DNA from: Takifugu bimaculatus
Taxonomy: Eukaryota; Chordata; Actinopteri; Tetraodontiformes; Tetraodontidae
NCBI GenBank assembly: GCA_004026145.2
Contig: CP034990.1
Span: 2,022,992-2,086,991 of the forward strand
Direction: 5' to 3'
DNA length: 64,000 bases
The translations under genes and the position numbers were made by a program. Below are positions 45,101 to 57,280 of the stretch, piece after piece. The notes under the pieces were generated by a model, which did not search any database, was not told the origin of the DNA, and saw only the letters and a program-made list of their open reading frames with translations. Every line of letters begins with the position of its first letter. Position 1 is the stretch's first letter.

Positions 45101-48100
45101 GGCAGGATGTCTTCCAAAGCACTGGGATCCTCTGAAGATGAAGGCTCTGGTTGAACAGGTGCTGCAGTATCCCACACAGCTGCCTGGAGCAGTTCCTCAG
45201 CACTCGTGGGCTGATGCCGTCCGGTCCGGCAGCCTTTCTCTGGTTGAGCCTCTCCAGCTCTCTCCTCACCTGGCCAGACGTGAAGGATAGTCCTGTCGGG
45301 GGGATGGGTGACATGCTGGGATCCATGTAGGGTGTCAGCAGGGGGGAGGGGGAAGAAGTTGGCAGAGGTGTTAGGGGCTCTGGGAGGTGTGAAGGGGACC
45401 CATTGTTATCCAGAGGAATATTGGGACAGCTGGGGGAGGGGGAGCTAGAATCAAACCTGTTGAAAAACTGGTTCAACTCATTGGCTTGGTCCACGTTCCC
45501 ATCAGCTGAGCGTATTCCTTTCTTCTGGAAGCCAGTGATCGTCCTCATCCCACTCCAAACATCCCTGGTCTGGTTCCTCTCCAGTCTCTCCTCCAGCTTC
45601 TTCCTGTAGGCGTCCTTGCTCTCCTTCAGACTGCGTTTCAGTTCCTTCTGAACACTCCTGAGCTCAGCCGGGTCCCCAGCAGTGAAGGCCCTCTTCTTCT
45701 TATTCAAAAGGGCCTTCAGGTCACTTGTCACCCATGGTTTGTTGTTTGGGTAACAGCGTACCTTCTTGGTGGGGACGGCGTTCTCAGTGCAGAACTTGAT
45801 GTAGTCGGAAACACAGTCTGTCAGTCCATCCAGGTCCTCACCATGTGGTTCACAGAGAACAGACCAGTTGGTGGTCTCCAGGGCATCCCGCAGACAGTCC
45901 ATGGCACCATCAGACCATTTCATAACAGTCCTCACAGTGACTGGTTGCTGCTGAACCACAGGTGTGTATGATGGGGAGAGCAGCACGAGATTGTGGTCAG
46001 ACTTGCCTGGTGGAGGGAGTGCAGTGGAGGTGTATGCATTGGTGATATTAGCATACAGTAGATCCAAAGTCTTCCTGTCTCTCGTGCTGCACTGGACATA
46101 CTGGTGGAATGTGGGGAGAGTGGACTTAAGGGAGGCATGATTGAAGTCCCCTGTGATGAGGATAAAGGCTCCAGGATGTTTAGTCTGCAGGTCAGCCATG
46201 ACAGAGTGGATGACGTCACAGGCCGAGTCCGCTTTACCGGTCGGAGGAATATAAACGGTGATGGCGATGACGTTAGTAAACTCCCGTGGCAAATAGTATG
46301 GACGGAGTCCGATAGCAACAAGTTCCACGTCGGGACTGCACACGCGCTCCTTGACGTGAATATGCTCCGGGCTGCACCACCTGTTGCTAAGGAACACGGC
46401 CAGTCCCCCTCCTTTCTTCTTACCGGCCGCGGTGGTGTCTCGGTCCGCTCGCACAGTGGTGAAACCAGCGATCGTCACATTAGAGTCCGGTATCAGTCCA
46501 TGGAGCCACGTCTCCGTGAAACACATGATACTGGCCTCTCTGGACTCCCGCTGGGTCCGTGTGAGCGCCTCCAGCTCGTCCATCTTATTTGCCAGGGACC
46601 TGACATTCCCCGTTATGACCGCGGGGACGCAGGGTTTAAAACGTCGCCTCTTCATCCTCTGTTTAACTCCAGCCTTAGTCCCTCGTTGTTTCCTCCTCAC
46701 CTCCTTAGGGATTTGGGGCTTCTCTCCGACCACAAAGGATGGTGGTCTTAGAGCCATCAGCTGGTCGCGTGTATAGACAATACCGCTCCGCTTCTCGGCA
46801 CAGCTGATGGGGGCCGCGAATAACCCAAGCACCGCAAAACAGAGAAAAAAGTATTCGAGCCTCCAAAACATGGTGTCTGAATACTCCAGTTGAAAATGGA
46901 AAGAAAGAAAGAAAATCCAAATAGAAAAGAATGTAAACAAGTATAGAAAACACTACGAAAGTTTAAAAAGAACAATTAAGTTTAGGGAGCTGCTACTACT
47001 GGCTGCCGCCTGAGACAGCGCCATTTTGAATTGTTCTGGCCCTCACTCTTCCCAGGTTCTCCCACCTCTTTCCCTCCCATCTCATCATGGAGATCCATCT
47101 CACCTGTGGCTCATCTTTAAAGGCACAACCTGTCTTAGATGACTTCCTGTCTCCCTCACCATCTCCCTCCTCGTTGGCTGGTGTCTACCAGGCACCCTCA
47201 CCTAGTTTTGTCTAATTTTGGTTACCATCTGTCGGCTCTTTCATTGTCCTTAAATCAATTTATCATGAATAAATGGTCCCCGTGTGGCCCTCCCTCCTGA
47301 AGGAACTGGGCACAACACACACACTCAGAAAGTGTGAGGACCCTCGGATGGAATAATGGACATTTTTGAGAATGGTGTTTACCTCAGAGTTTCCAGTCGG
47401 CAGTTTGGAAAGTGGAGAAAACCACAGAGCAGCTTCACTCCTGAATCCTGCAGCAGGTTCCCACTCAGGTCCAGTTCTCTGAGATGGGAGGGATTGGACC
47501 TCAGCGCCGAGGCCAGAGAGTCACAGCTGATCTCTGATAAACTGCAGCAGTCTAATCTGAAAAATGCAGGATGAGGTTATACGGTGTAGGTCTGCATGTT
47601 ATCTGCGTCAGTACTAAACCTACGTTAGTTCTTAGTTGGGTCAGACCTGAATTCACGATATTACAAGGAATTTTTTTAATGTGGTGCATCACAGCAGTGT
47701 TGAGAACAGCCTCACTTCACCATCTTAGCAGCTGGTATATAGGTAGAAAAATGAAGACTGACCTGAGCCTCTCCAGTTTACAGTTTGGACTCTCCAGTCC
47801 AGAACAGAGCCGCTTCACTCCTGAATCCTGCAACGGGTTGTGGCTCAGGTCCAGAACCCTCAGATGGGAGCGGTTGGACTTCAGAGCTGAGGCCACAGAA
47901 TCACAGCTGGTCTCTGATAAACTGCAGTCACTTAGGCTAAAATAACAATTATTTTGAGAGAAGACAAATAAAAATCAACATGTACCAGAGCAAAACACAG
48001 CTTACAAGCAACAAACCTCTGGTCCTGCACCGGCTTATCTGCCGTATGTTCCTATTTTGGGTTCTTTCAGGGCGGTTGGACAAGATCTCCAGCGTATGTA

Positions 48101-51100
48101 AAGTGTGTGTAGGTCAAAATACCTTCCAAGTTTGTGAGACCACATTTCTCAATAGCACTCAACTCTTGTCAGGAGTTGGGACAAAGCGACCCACTCCTGA
48201 CAGCTTGTGGGCGATGCTGCAGCGACCCTGCAATCCCTACACTCTCTGGTGAAACCAAATCAAAGGTTTTAGACACTGCTGGATGCTGGAAGGGTGGCTA
48301 TAGTCTGGACGCAGAGTTCCCCTGACTGCACATTTCTCCAACAATGATTGGCAGCTGGTGTCACTTGTTGTCTTAAAATGGTTGCATTGTGTAGAATCGG
48401 TGTAGAATCAACTTGTTGACTTCTGATTTGGACTCCAATGGAAGTGAGGTGCAACAATTGTGGATGCTGAAAGCTTCAGATCTTCATGAAGGTTTCTGTG
48501 GTTGGACTGACCTGCTGCCCCTTTAAGAGGGAGGCAGGTTTGGGCTTCTGGCTGGAATGAAGCCACCTAAGATGAGAATGACTGCAGGCTTTCGGTACCA
48601 AGGTTTAACAGGGTGCTCACTTCACACTTGGGCTTTTCTCTTTTTTGGGATGGCTTTTCTCAGGAGAGAAGGGGCATGGCACACTGCAGCAGCTTTCCTT
48701 TTGGGTTTTCTAGTTTTCCTTCTGATCTTTAAAAGACAGGAAGAACCTTTTTTGATTTGTCTGAATGTTTGGGCGGTTTTGTGGCCAGCCTAAAATAAAA
48801 CAAGACAAATCTACAACTGATACTTCCTTTCTAGTCATTGATGACCATCCTCACATGGGACAGATTTCCACAACCAATTTAATACTGCAAATCTGTCCTG
48901 TGTGGTCTTTTTTCTGAGAACTGTAACACTACGTTTATAACAAAGATCAAACATGTAAACATTTATTGTCTAACTAGTTACACCTGGGAAAGTACTGGAT
49001 CATCTCTGACTGACCTGAGAGTCTCCAGCTTACAGAGAGGATCCTGGAGAGCACCACAGAGCAGCTTCACTCCTGGATCCTGAAGCTTGGTCTCACTCAG
49101 CTCCAGAACCCTCAGATGGGAGGGATTGGACCTCAGCGCCGAGGCCAGAGAGCCACAGCTGGTCTCTGATAACCTGCAGTCATTCAGTCTGGAAAAGGAA
49201 TAAATGGGGCAAATAAAAACACATTTCTAAATATGAAAATGAAGAGAAAAGCAGAAAATGTAAAGAAATTTAGAAAAGACCAACAGAGGCCTCCTGACCT
49301 GAGCGTCTCCAGTCTGCAGTTTGGATGCATCATTGCAGAAGACAGTAACTCTACGTCAGCATCTGTCAGGCTTTCGTTCTTGCTTAAGTCCAGCTCCCGT
49401 AGATGAGAAGGGTTTGACGTCATTGCTGAGGCCACAACTTCCCAATGCCTCGTTGAAAGAACATCACCAGACAGTCTGTTGTGTATGAAACAAAAATAGT
49501 GAGTCAAACTTTGGGATTTCTAATCAACTTATCTGAGAATCTACCTCAACACAAATGTAGCTCATTTCCTGGAAAAGCTAAATTCAACACCGTAGAGCAA
49601 CAGTTTGAACGACCATCAGATCTGAAATGCAACTGAATTAATCTCAACATTTGTCTTATTTTAGAACAGCTCATAATTACTCAATATTTAAAATGATTGT
49701 AGAAAATGGTTTAAAGAAACGTGCATCTTTTTATCTGTCTATCGGCTCTTTGGATATTTTGCATTTCATCCAATTTGTACGATGGTGCGTCAAGTCTTAA
49801 TTCAGCGATCCGATCGATGACATCAGAGTCTCTGGTTGCATCGATTGCCCTCAGCTTCTGTTACATCTGCCTGTTTCCCTTCAAATCATTTTCACTGCAC
49901 CTTTTGTTGCTAGTGATGAAGTTGCCACCTAACGGGTGTGGAAAGGCTCAAACAACTTTGTGGGTCACATAAAGGCTCCAAACGGAACCGCCACAAAGAC
50001 CTAAAACACCCATTTAAACCAACGAGGCCGGCTGTTTTTACGTTGAACAAATGAAGCAAAATAGTCACGTGTCATTAGTTAAAATGTGTTTTTCTGTCGT
50101 TAGAATACGATGTATACAAACAAACAAAAGTGATTTAATGACATGACAGTAATTTCATGATAGTCAGTTAACTTGTGGCTCCTATTATTCCTGCCTTATG
50201 TTGGTTTGTCTGGATTGACCTTTGAACTTATATCCAGCCAGTGTTGAACATTTCTGGATGAATTGTTGTTGTTTTTAATTTATGGACGCTGCAATGGAGA
50301 TAAAGAATTGAAGGAATGACCACTGGAGGGGGTATTGCTACCTGACATGATCCACTCGCTTGATTTAAACGCCGATGTCCGGCCCCAAGAATCTTTACTT
50401 ACACGACCTTCCTGCAGTTCCTCACAGCTGGAATCAGGCGACGTCGTCCCTCCTCTGAGGTGTTGTACTGCTGCAGGTCCAGCTCATCCAGAACCTCCTC
50501 TGACATTTGCAGCAGGTAGGCCAGAGCTGAACAGTGGATCTCTGACAGTCTCCTCTCTGATATCTCCCCTGACTTCAGGAACTCTTGGATCTCCTGATGG
50601 ACTGACTGATCCTTCATCTCCATCAGACAGTGGAAGATGTTGATGCTTCTGTCTGGGGAGATTTCATCACTGTTCTCCTCCTTCAGGTTGTTGAGGACCT
50701 TCTGGATGGTTCCTGGATGGTTCTCCGTCTGATCCAACAGTCCACCCAAGATCCTCTGATTGGACTCCAGAGAGAGACCATGAAGGAAGCGAACAAACAA
50801 GTCCAGGTGGCCATTTTCACTTTCAAGAGATTTCATTAGTGCTCTCCTGAGGAAGTCATCAAGAGTGGCTGGACCGTAATTATACAACCCAACAAACCAG
50901 GAAAAAGGGTTTAGTTTCAAATATTTTGGGAAAGAATCCATAATCCTTTTATTGATGGTGTAATGGTGGAACATGTAGACGGCAGCCAGAAACTCCTGAA
51001 TGCTCAGATGAACAAAGCAGTAGACTGATTTCTGGAAGATCACACTCTCTCTCTTGAAGATCTCTGTACAAACTCCTGAGTACACCGACACCTCGGAGAC

Positions 51101-53522
51101 GTCCAGTCCACATCGCTCCAGGTCTTCTGAGTAGAACATGATGTTTCCTTTCTCCAGATGTTCAAACGCCAGCCGACCCAACTTCAGAAGGAGTTCTTTA
51201 TCAGCCTCAGTCAGTTCCTCTGGTCTCTGCTTTCCTCCATACTTCTGCTTCTTCCTCTTCATCTGAACCCTCAGGAAGTGAGAGTAGAGGTCAGTCAGGG
51301 TTTTGGGCAGCTCTCCTCTCTGGTCTCTGGTCATCATGTCCTCCAGAACTATAGCAGTGATCCAGCAGAAAACTGGGATCAGACACATGATGTGGAGGCT
51401 CCTGGAGGCCTTGATGTGTGAGATGATTCTCTGGGACAGATCTTCATCACTGAACCTCCTCCTGAAGTACTCCTCCTTCTGGGAGTCAGTGAAGCCTCGT
51501 ACTTCTGTGATCCTGTCAACACACGAGGGAGGAATCTGATGGGCTGCTGCAGGTCTGGAGGTGATCCAGATGAGAGCTGAGGGAAGCAGGTTCCCCTGGA
51601 TGAGGTTCACCAGGAGCACGCCAACGGACGATACTTGTGTGACATCAGAGATGAGCTGATGCTTGTTGAAACCCAGTGAAAATCTGCTTTCATCCAGGCC
51701 ATCAAAGATGAACAGAAGTTTCCAGACAGTCAGATCTTCTGCTCTGATCTTCTGTAATGTTGGATGGAAAACATGAAGCAGTGAGAGAAGACTGTGCTGC
51801 TCATCTCTGATCAAGTTCAGCTCCCTGCATGAGAGCGGAAGCACCAGACTGATGTCTTGGTTCTCCAAACCTTCTGCCCAGTCCAGACTGAACTTCTGCA
51901 CTGAGAAGGTTTTTCCAACGCCGGCGACACCGTTGGTCAGAACCACTCTGATGTGTCTCTGTTGCTCAGATAAGACTTTGAAGAGGTCCTGGCACTTGAT
52001 TGGAGTGTCCTGGATGTTCTTCTGGGAGGTTCTCTCAAGCTGTCTCACCTCATGTTGTGTGTCCACCTCCTCACTTTGTCCCTCAGTGATGTAGAGCTCA
52101 GTGTAGATCTTGTTCAGCAGGGTTCCACTTCCTGCTTCATTAGTTCCTTCAGTCACATGTTCACATCTTCTCTTCAGACTCATCTTATGACCTTCTATCA
52201 CCTCCTGCAGATCACTTCCTGAACATAAGTAAACCAATGATTTCCATCTATAATAAATCATCAACACAACTCCAAATTCATGACATCACAAATTAAATCT
52301 CATATTGAACAGTTTTACTTTGTTTGGGCTTCATTTCAGCATCTCCAGATCTGCTTCCAGATTGTGAACAAGAGGACTCTCCTGGTGGAGCTGACTGGTC
52401 CCAGTTTGATAGGATGTGCTCCCCCCTCTCACTATGAAACACATCTCTATTAGTCCTTTGATTTATAGGATGAAAGAACCTGATCAAGACTCAATATTGT
52501 TCCAGCATTTATGTCTGAATTCATCTTTCAGTTTAAACCTGATTCTTGTTTCTAATCAACAATATTGACATTAAGTCTGTAACTATATGACTGTCTGAGG
52601 TTTAAGTGTTAAACATCTCCAATAATAAACTCACAACCTGCTGCTGTTAATGTGACTAACAGCTGGCACACAAACACATCATCACGCTTTAGTTTTCTTA
52701 CATTTGGTCTGAATTTCTGAATTTTATTGGTGCATCTTTGGACAGGTCACTCTTCAGGGACACACAGCTGGGCACTGTGGACTCTGCTCTGTCCTCGTCC
52801 ATCCTGAGGAAACATCAGAAATAGTGATGAGACTGTGATGAAGGTAAATAATCTGTAGAGGTTGTAGTTCAATAATCCCAATTCACTGCATTTTTATCAA
52901 ACAGGAACATTTCTAATCCATTCTGGATAACAACTGAATCAATAAATCAATGATGTCTCTGTATAATTTTCATGTTTTCAGAGTTTAAGCTGCTTTTTTT
53001 AACTGTTCCCTGCAGTGAGAAAAGAACTGGCACCTTTTCCAGCCCCTCATCCTGCAGCACTGAATGTGCTCTAAAGTTCTTTCCAGAGCAAACGTCTCTG
53101 CACTTGCAGCAACATGTTGTAGTCATGGATCCGTGAGGAGAACCGGATACAGGAAACGCCCCCACTTTGATCCCAAAACCCAACTGGTGGCCAACGGTGG
53201 TCCTGCAACGACGGGGACGCTGGTCCATCGGCCCGACAACACTGGTTTTCCACAGGCCAACATGGTGAAAGGACTGTGCACCGTTTCATTTTAAAGAGCT
53301 GATGAATTTCATTTTTCACGATAGTGGAGGCTAATACCTACAAAATGATGTTTTTTATGGTTGTGAAATGTTCTAAGGCAGAGTTATGTGGTTCAGAAAA
53401 CCTTACTTTAAAGGTGAGCCTTGAGGTCCAATACCAAAGTTGTAAGGTTCGTCTTTGGACTTGTCGCTCTTCATGGACACACAGCTGGACACTGTGGACT
53501 CTGCTCTCTCTTCCTCTTCCAT
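42106..53522 (-). CDS. NLR immune receptor copy 2 (NLRC3-like), ten exons, LINE in an LRR intron
   Basis: Exons in transcript order are 53407-53522, 52702-52803, 52319-52431, 50403-52218 (FISNA-NACHT), 49299-49475, 49015-49188, 47763-47936, 47383-47556, 42817-42990 and 42106-42286. Phases agree and the assembled frame is 3201 nt (about 1066 aa) with no internal stop. Walker A and Walker B are as in copy 1, and the NACHT exon lacks the 84-bp duplication. The last two LRR exons differ from copy 1: 42106-42286 has the left side of copy 1's last exon and the right flank of its neighbour, and 42817-42990 is a hybrid of two others. The 3.9-kb LINE lies in the intron between 42990 and 47383, antisense to nothing and in the same direction as the gene, so it could disturb transcription through its own signals. 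The last exon again reads into TAG and no B30.2 exon follows. Confidence 0.82.
43626..46940 (-). CDS. LINE ORF2-type protein: AP endonuclease and reverse transcriptase, 1104 codons, with an 18-copy internal repeat
   Basis: From the N-terminus there is a hydrophobic start, then an AP-endonuclease domain (for example 'ITGDFNHA' and 'LSPSYTP'-adjacent 'SDHNLVLL'). RT follows with motif A 'FFDFSSAFNT', motif B 'GAPQGTVLSP' and motif C 'YSDDT'. Between B and C the ORF carries 18 tandem nine-residue units ([NY]HSETCPLQ-like, about residues 771-935), where related elements carry a single unit. The frame then stops at 43626 after 'VDLITWTRW'. The expected C-terminal tail ('IMDSPSHPL' to 'SFLPSAIKLYN') is in another frame at 43432-43641, so a single-base loss near 43650-43660 has truncated the protein. 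It is therefore probably inactive. The start may be 46940 or the downstream Met near 46871. Confidence 0.8.
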   Translation of the reverse strand: MFTFFSIWIFFLSFHFQLEYSDTMFWRLEYFFLCFAVLGLFAAPISCAEKRSGIVYTRDQLMALRPPSFVVGEKPQIPKEVRRKQRGTKAGVKQRMKRRRFKPCVPAVITGNVRSLANKMDELEALTRTQRESREASIMCFTETWLHGLIPDSNVTIAGFTTVRADRDTTAAGKKKGGGLAVFLSNRWCSPEHIHVKERVCSPDVELVAIGLRPYYLPREFTNVIAITVYIPPTGKADSACDVIHSVMADLQTKHPGAFILITGDFNHASLKSTLPTFHQYVQCSTRDRKTLDLLYANITNAYTSTALPPPGKSDHNLVLLSPSYTPVVQQQPVTVRTVMKWSDGAMDCLRDALETTNWSVLCEPHGEDLDGLTDCVSDYIKFCTENAVPTKKVRCYPNNKPWVTSDLKALLNKKKRAFTAGDPAELRSVQKELKRSLKESKDAYRKKLEERLERNQTRDVWSGMRTITGFQKKGIRSADGNVDQANELNQFFNRFDSSSPSPSCPNIPLDNNGSPSHLPEPLTPLPTSSPSPLLTPYMDPSMSPIPPTGLSFTSGQVRRELERLNQRKAAGPDGISPRVLRNCSRQLCGILQHLFNQSLHLQRIPVLWKTSCLVPVPKKTHPVAPSDYRPIALTSHIMKVMERLVLSHLRPLVSPFQDPLQFQPKVGVDDAVIYLLQRAYSSLDRPNTTVRVMFFDFSSAFNTIQPRLLRAKLEKMQMDAPLVSWIEDDLTGRPQVVRLRSCVSDPLMSNTGAPQGTVLSPFLFTTYTADFQYHSETCPLQNHSETCHLQNHSETRHLQNHSETRHLQNHSGTRPLQNHSGTRPLQYHSETCPFQNHSETCPLQNHSETCPLQYHSETRPLQYHSETCPLQYHSETRPLQYHSETCPLQNHSETRPLQYHSETHPLQNHSETCPLQNHSETGPLQNHSETCHLQKYSDDTVIVGCVENGQEDEYRDLVESFVRWSRENLLQLNVTKTKEMVVDFSKSKSPPSPVCISGKDVEIVPSYRFLGVQLDNKLEWSTNTDAVYKKAMSRLCFLRRLRSFSVCGRMLQMFYQSVMASTIFFAAVCWGAGIKAKDANRLNKLIKKAGLLLAVDLITWTRW
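44135..44628 (-). repeat. 27-bp coding minisatellite inside the reverse transcriptase
   Basis: Eighteen in-frame units of 27 bp (plus strand ctcagagtggttctggagg, then ggacatgt). Variation between units is limited to C/R/H/G at one residue, N/Y at the first and P/H at another. The multiple of three keeps the RT frame open. Confidence 0.9.
48190..49014. other. LRR intron of NLR 2
   Basis: Equivalent to 13470-15288 of copy 1 less the 765-bp segment. A 78-codon plus-strand frame (48557-48793; 14831-15067 in copy 1) is identical in both copies but has no support as a gene. Confidence 0.4.
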
Positions 53523-55112
53523 CACACATTCGCTCATTTTTAAACGTGAGTCTAAACGGTTAAGCAGGAACAGTCTGCTGACACAGAAAAGAAGATTAAA
53601 GAACATGATTCTCAGCATGAAGACAAGCAGAGGTCTGTCCAATGACGTATTGTCGGCTCATTCACATCCAAATCTATTATATGATGTCACCCTGTACATC
53701 ATACAGGCCACATATATATTGGAAGTTTTGGGACATCTTAAAAGTTTACACCATGTTAAACATAAAATAGTTGTGGAAAAAATGTTTCTCCTGGGTGTTT
53801 CAAAAGGTGCGGTGGCATTAGACGGACGCACACAAATACAAATTAAATCATTTTTTATCTGGCTATGGTTTACAAGAAAACCTAAATTCTTTCAAGATGT
53901 CAGTTCTCAACATTAAATTCAACAAATAAGATGAGAAAGCATTCAAAACCAAACAGAAATACGTCATCCCATCATCAAAGTGGGTCAAATGCAGCATCAT
54001 CTTCTGTCATCTCAGACAGGATTCCAAGAAGAGGATCTTCATTTTCAACAACGCACCTTGACATCTCATCATGGCTCGTCTGTCAGATTACAAGCAGCTT
54101 TTTTGATCAGGCGCATCATGTTTCTCACCAACACATGATGGTGCTGGAAAAAACATCTGTAGCCTGACCTAGAGGTCAAAACTCTGCATGGCGTGCACAG
54201 CTACTAGTTGCAGCTGCTGGTTGTGGCGGAGGAGATCCCAAACATATCTAGCAAGCTTGTTTTGGAGCAGAGCTTGTCCACCACCTCTGACCCCACTCAT
54301 CACAGAAGTCCCACCATATCCATGGCCAGGTGTGTTGGCAGCATTGGAGCCAGCCTCAGGAAAAAGGTGTGTCAATATCTCAGAAGTGATGATCAAGTTG
54401 CCTCGACCCAACAGAAGTCAAGCAACCCAACATGCTGAATAGAATAGATGACACACAGCAAAGGGCAAAAACACCCAATTCTGCTCAGACTAATCTGATC
54501 TGACCACATGTACAGGACCAAAAATATCAAAACACCATGGGTTTAGGTTTCCTTTCGTTTTCTTGACTGCTTTATTCAAAACAGAACACATTTCATAAAT
54601 CCATAATAACAAATTCATATTCCACAAAGACCCAGTTGTTAAAACAATAAAATGGAATGCCTTGATCTCTCCCTCTTTCCATACTCTCCTTTTTTAAATA
54701 AAGGATTGATTGTCCCCCTGGTGGAGGGACAAAGAGAGGAGGCTAAAACTGTCGCGTTTGTGTCCCTCTTTCCGTGGATTTTTCCACTAACTGCAAATAA
54801 TATTGTCGACTTATTGTGAGTATTAAAATGTGCTTCCTCAACCTCTAAAATGTTGGCTCAGGGTTAGCGGAAAACGCAGTTAGAGGAAACACGCTACAAA
54901 GTTTGATCATCCGTCACAACATTCCCGTCGACCAGCCGCAATGTGCGTCCGAAACACGCGCACGCTCATTGCGCACACGCAGCTTATTAAGCCGCATCTC
55001 GCAGCGGAACATTGATTCGAGACGACAGCAGTGAAAGAACCAAATGCTACCTGAATATTAGAGGTTTTCCATCAGGGCTCAGTCACTCAGGATGGAGCCC
55101 GAAGTTGAGAAC
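53523..55112. other. NLR 2 upstream region and duplicated flank, unit 2
   Basis: Same as 19884-21475. No gene recognised; presumably includes the NLR 2 promoter on the minus strand. Confidence 0.45.
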
Positions 55113-55122
55113 TTTCACTTTC
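55113..55122 (+). promoter_or_regulatory. ISRE core, unit 2
   Basis: TTTCACTTTC, third conserved copy. Confidence 0.5.
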
Positions 55123-55480
55123 GCTTCTTCTTCCTCTACACGTCACGTGTTCGTGGTTGGATCGCGTCATATCCAGCACAAGCGCCTCTCTTCAGAACAA
55201 TTTGGTCCACGTTTTAACTGAAATACTGGGAAACAACTGGAGTTCGGCTGACAGATGTTCGTTTTTGGCTGCGGAATCAAACTGGGTCAAATGAATAATG
55301 GGATCGCTTATGTGACTTTAATTTTAGCAAGCAGTGAAGATGTAAAAAAATGGTTATAGACACAGTTTTGAAATAAATGTTTACCTGCTGTTCTTTTCTG
55401 CTTGGTGATCTGTTGACCAACTGGGTTACTCTGTAGTAGCAAGACTGCACGATACTGAGTGGATAATACGTAAAGAAAAT

Positions 55481-56043
55481 ATGCCAACAAAGTGACATTC
55501 AGTATTATTGAATGGATTTGAAGTCCTGTGATTGCAACTCTAAGTTGAATTTAAACAATTTATTTAGTTATAGATGTATAACAATAACGGTGTAAATGTG
55601 TTGAGTTTAGGAACAATTTGCTGAAATATAAGCAGATATAATTTATTTTATTGAGTGGATCTCAATTATTTCTGTCCAGATATTTAATACTTTTCTTTCA
55701 ATTTTGCTGAGATAACTGATGGATATAAATCAGTTTCAGCTAAATAATCAGTTAATCATCTTTCCCCAGATATTTAGTGAATCTTAATTACTTTTATTCA
55801 GATAATTAGTAAACATAAATCAATTTTCCTTTTGAAAGTGATTTGTATTTGCTTAATATTTCCTGGGTATATAACTCATCTTTTTGGCTACTATTAATAA
55901 ATCCAACACATTTTAACTATTGCATTCATTAACCTGCACTTGTTTTTTTTAGTTTAAATGTAGATCATTTATTCAATACTTCTTACTAAAAGTTGCAGTT
56001 ATTAAAATCTACTCAATTATATTACGTGTCACTTTGTTGCCAT
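55481..56043. mobile_element. AT-rich MITE candidate, unit 2 copy
   Basis: Same element as 1919-2481, with one mismatch in the left terminus (atgccaac). Confidence 0.5.
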
Positions 56044-56074
56044 CATTTTTTTAAGTAATCATTGATCACAATTT

Positions 56075-56285
56075 TTAGAGTGTGAAAAAGAAAATAGTAA
56101 ATCAGAGGAGGTGTGGCCCCTGGTATAATTCACACATCAGGACCCTCAAGCAGAAAGGAAGTGGCATTCTTGTAAAATAGACAGCTATCATGTAGCCTGG
56201 AAAGACTGTCTGGTAGTTCACAAGAAGGCCCTCGTAAGGCTAGAGGGAACAGAACCCTCAGCTGAGGGAACGGAATCCTCCAACT
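56075..56285 (+). mobile_element. LINE-derived fragment, unit 2
   Basis: Counterpart of 2515-2765 with about two 21-bp units. Confidence 0.4.
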
Positions 56286-56497
56286 TTATCTTAAGTTGGC
56301 ATTTTTGTCTTTGATCTCCTTTATGTCATTGATGTCTCCATTATGTCATTGATGTCAAAATTGTTCTTTCATGTCAGATCAATGAAATCAAAGGATCAAA
56401 CCGAACTGGCAGATCAAACACATCAGCTCCACCTCATCAGCACACGCCTGAGGAGCTCAACACTCTTGTACCACACTGGTGACCAGCAGACGCATCA

Positions 56498-56836
56498 ATG
56501 GCACAGAGAGGAACCCAGCAGCTGAAGCAAGAATCATCCATGGAGACTTGGAGGGAAGAGGTCCAGCAGCTCAGAGAAGCCCTGGCTGAGAAGGAGGAGC
56601 AGCTCAGCAGGTTAGTGAATAGGCGACAAATGAGAACTGTGGCCCATGTGGAGGCCCTGACCCTGCTGAACAGCACACAAGCTGCTCTGAAGGAGAGCGA
56701 GCTGAAATGTGCTTCTCTGGAGGAAACCCTCCACAGCCAGCAGCAGGAGAACAAGGAGACACACAGGAGAGAGCTGATGGAGCAGGAGGAAGGCCTGAAC
56801 CAGAAGCTCCGTCCATTCAGTTTGGCCTCTGCATAG
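56498..56836 (+). pseudogene. Truncated coiled-coil gene, unit 2
   Basis: It has the same deletion junction as unit 1 after 'cagaagctcc', leaving 104 native codons plus eight extra. It differs from the intact copy by a few changes (for example R-L-V-N-R in place of R-A-V-K-R). Confidence 0.75.
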
Positions 56837-57079
56837 AAAAAACTAAAACTGACCGCCGTTATATGAAAGGATGGTTGTGAACCATGTTTAAAAGAACCGT
56901 GAGGCGTCCCATCACAAACTGTCCCTTCCTGTCAGGACAGGCATCATTTCTTTGTTTCCGTCCCTAAAACAGCCACCGTGTGCAGGAACACCAGTTTAAA
57001 ACAATAATAATAATCATTTCATTTTACGTGACTCCGCCCCTGAAATGAGCCCTCCGGGCTCCTCTCCGGGTCGAGCTCG

Positions 57080-57280
57080 TCAGGCTTCATCCGTACGCGC
57101 CGCGTCCCCCTGAGACTGTTGCGGGGACGCCGGACACATCCGCGGTCGGATCTTTAACGCGTCCGTCCGGACCGGCTCGTCAGTCTTTTCGCTGCTGAGC
57201 GGCGGCGTGAGGATGCCTGAAGGGACGGGGTGGTTGCCGTGCTGCTCCAAGTCCACGTCCTGGTAAGAGTAGGCCTTGTC
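57080..57280 (-). pseudogene. Cyclin E last exon, third copy, without the rest of the gene in the window
   Basis: Sixty-seven codons including the stop, with acceptor 'cgttgcag' intact and one change (V-R-T for V-R-A) from copy 1. The remaining exons would lie to the right but are replaced within the window by the mobile-element tail and the CAG array. If another cassette follows beyond 64000, this exon may belong to a third cyclin E; otherwise it is an orphan. Confidence 0.65.

Larger units (their letters stand above)
43172..47029 (-). mobile_element. Near full-length L2/CR1-like LINE, young insertion in NLR 2
   Basis: Copy 1 reads 'gaatatatattgttctgg' where this element now sits, so the insertion site is clear and the event followed the duplication. 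The 3' end is at the left with a short repeat tail (aatctt)n on the minus strand (43172-43198), as in L2-type elements. The 5' UTR begins near 47029 ('caaaatggcgctgtctcagg' on the minus strand). Only a 3-bp duplication (att) can be seen. It encodes an endonuclease and a reverse transcriptase. Confidence 0.85.
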
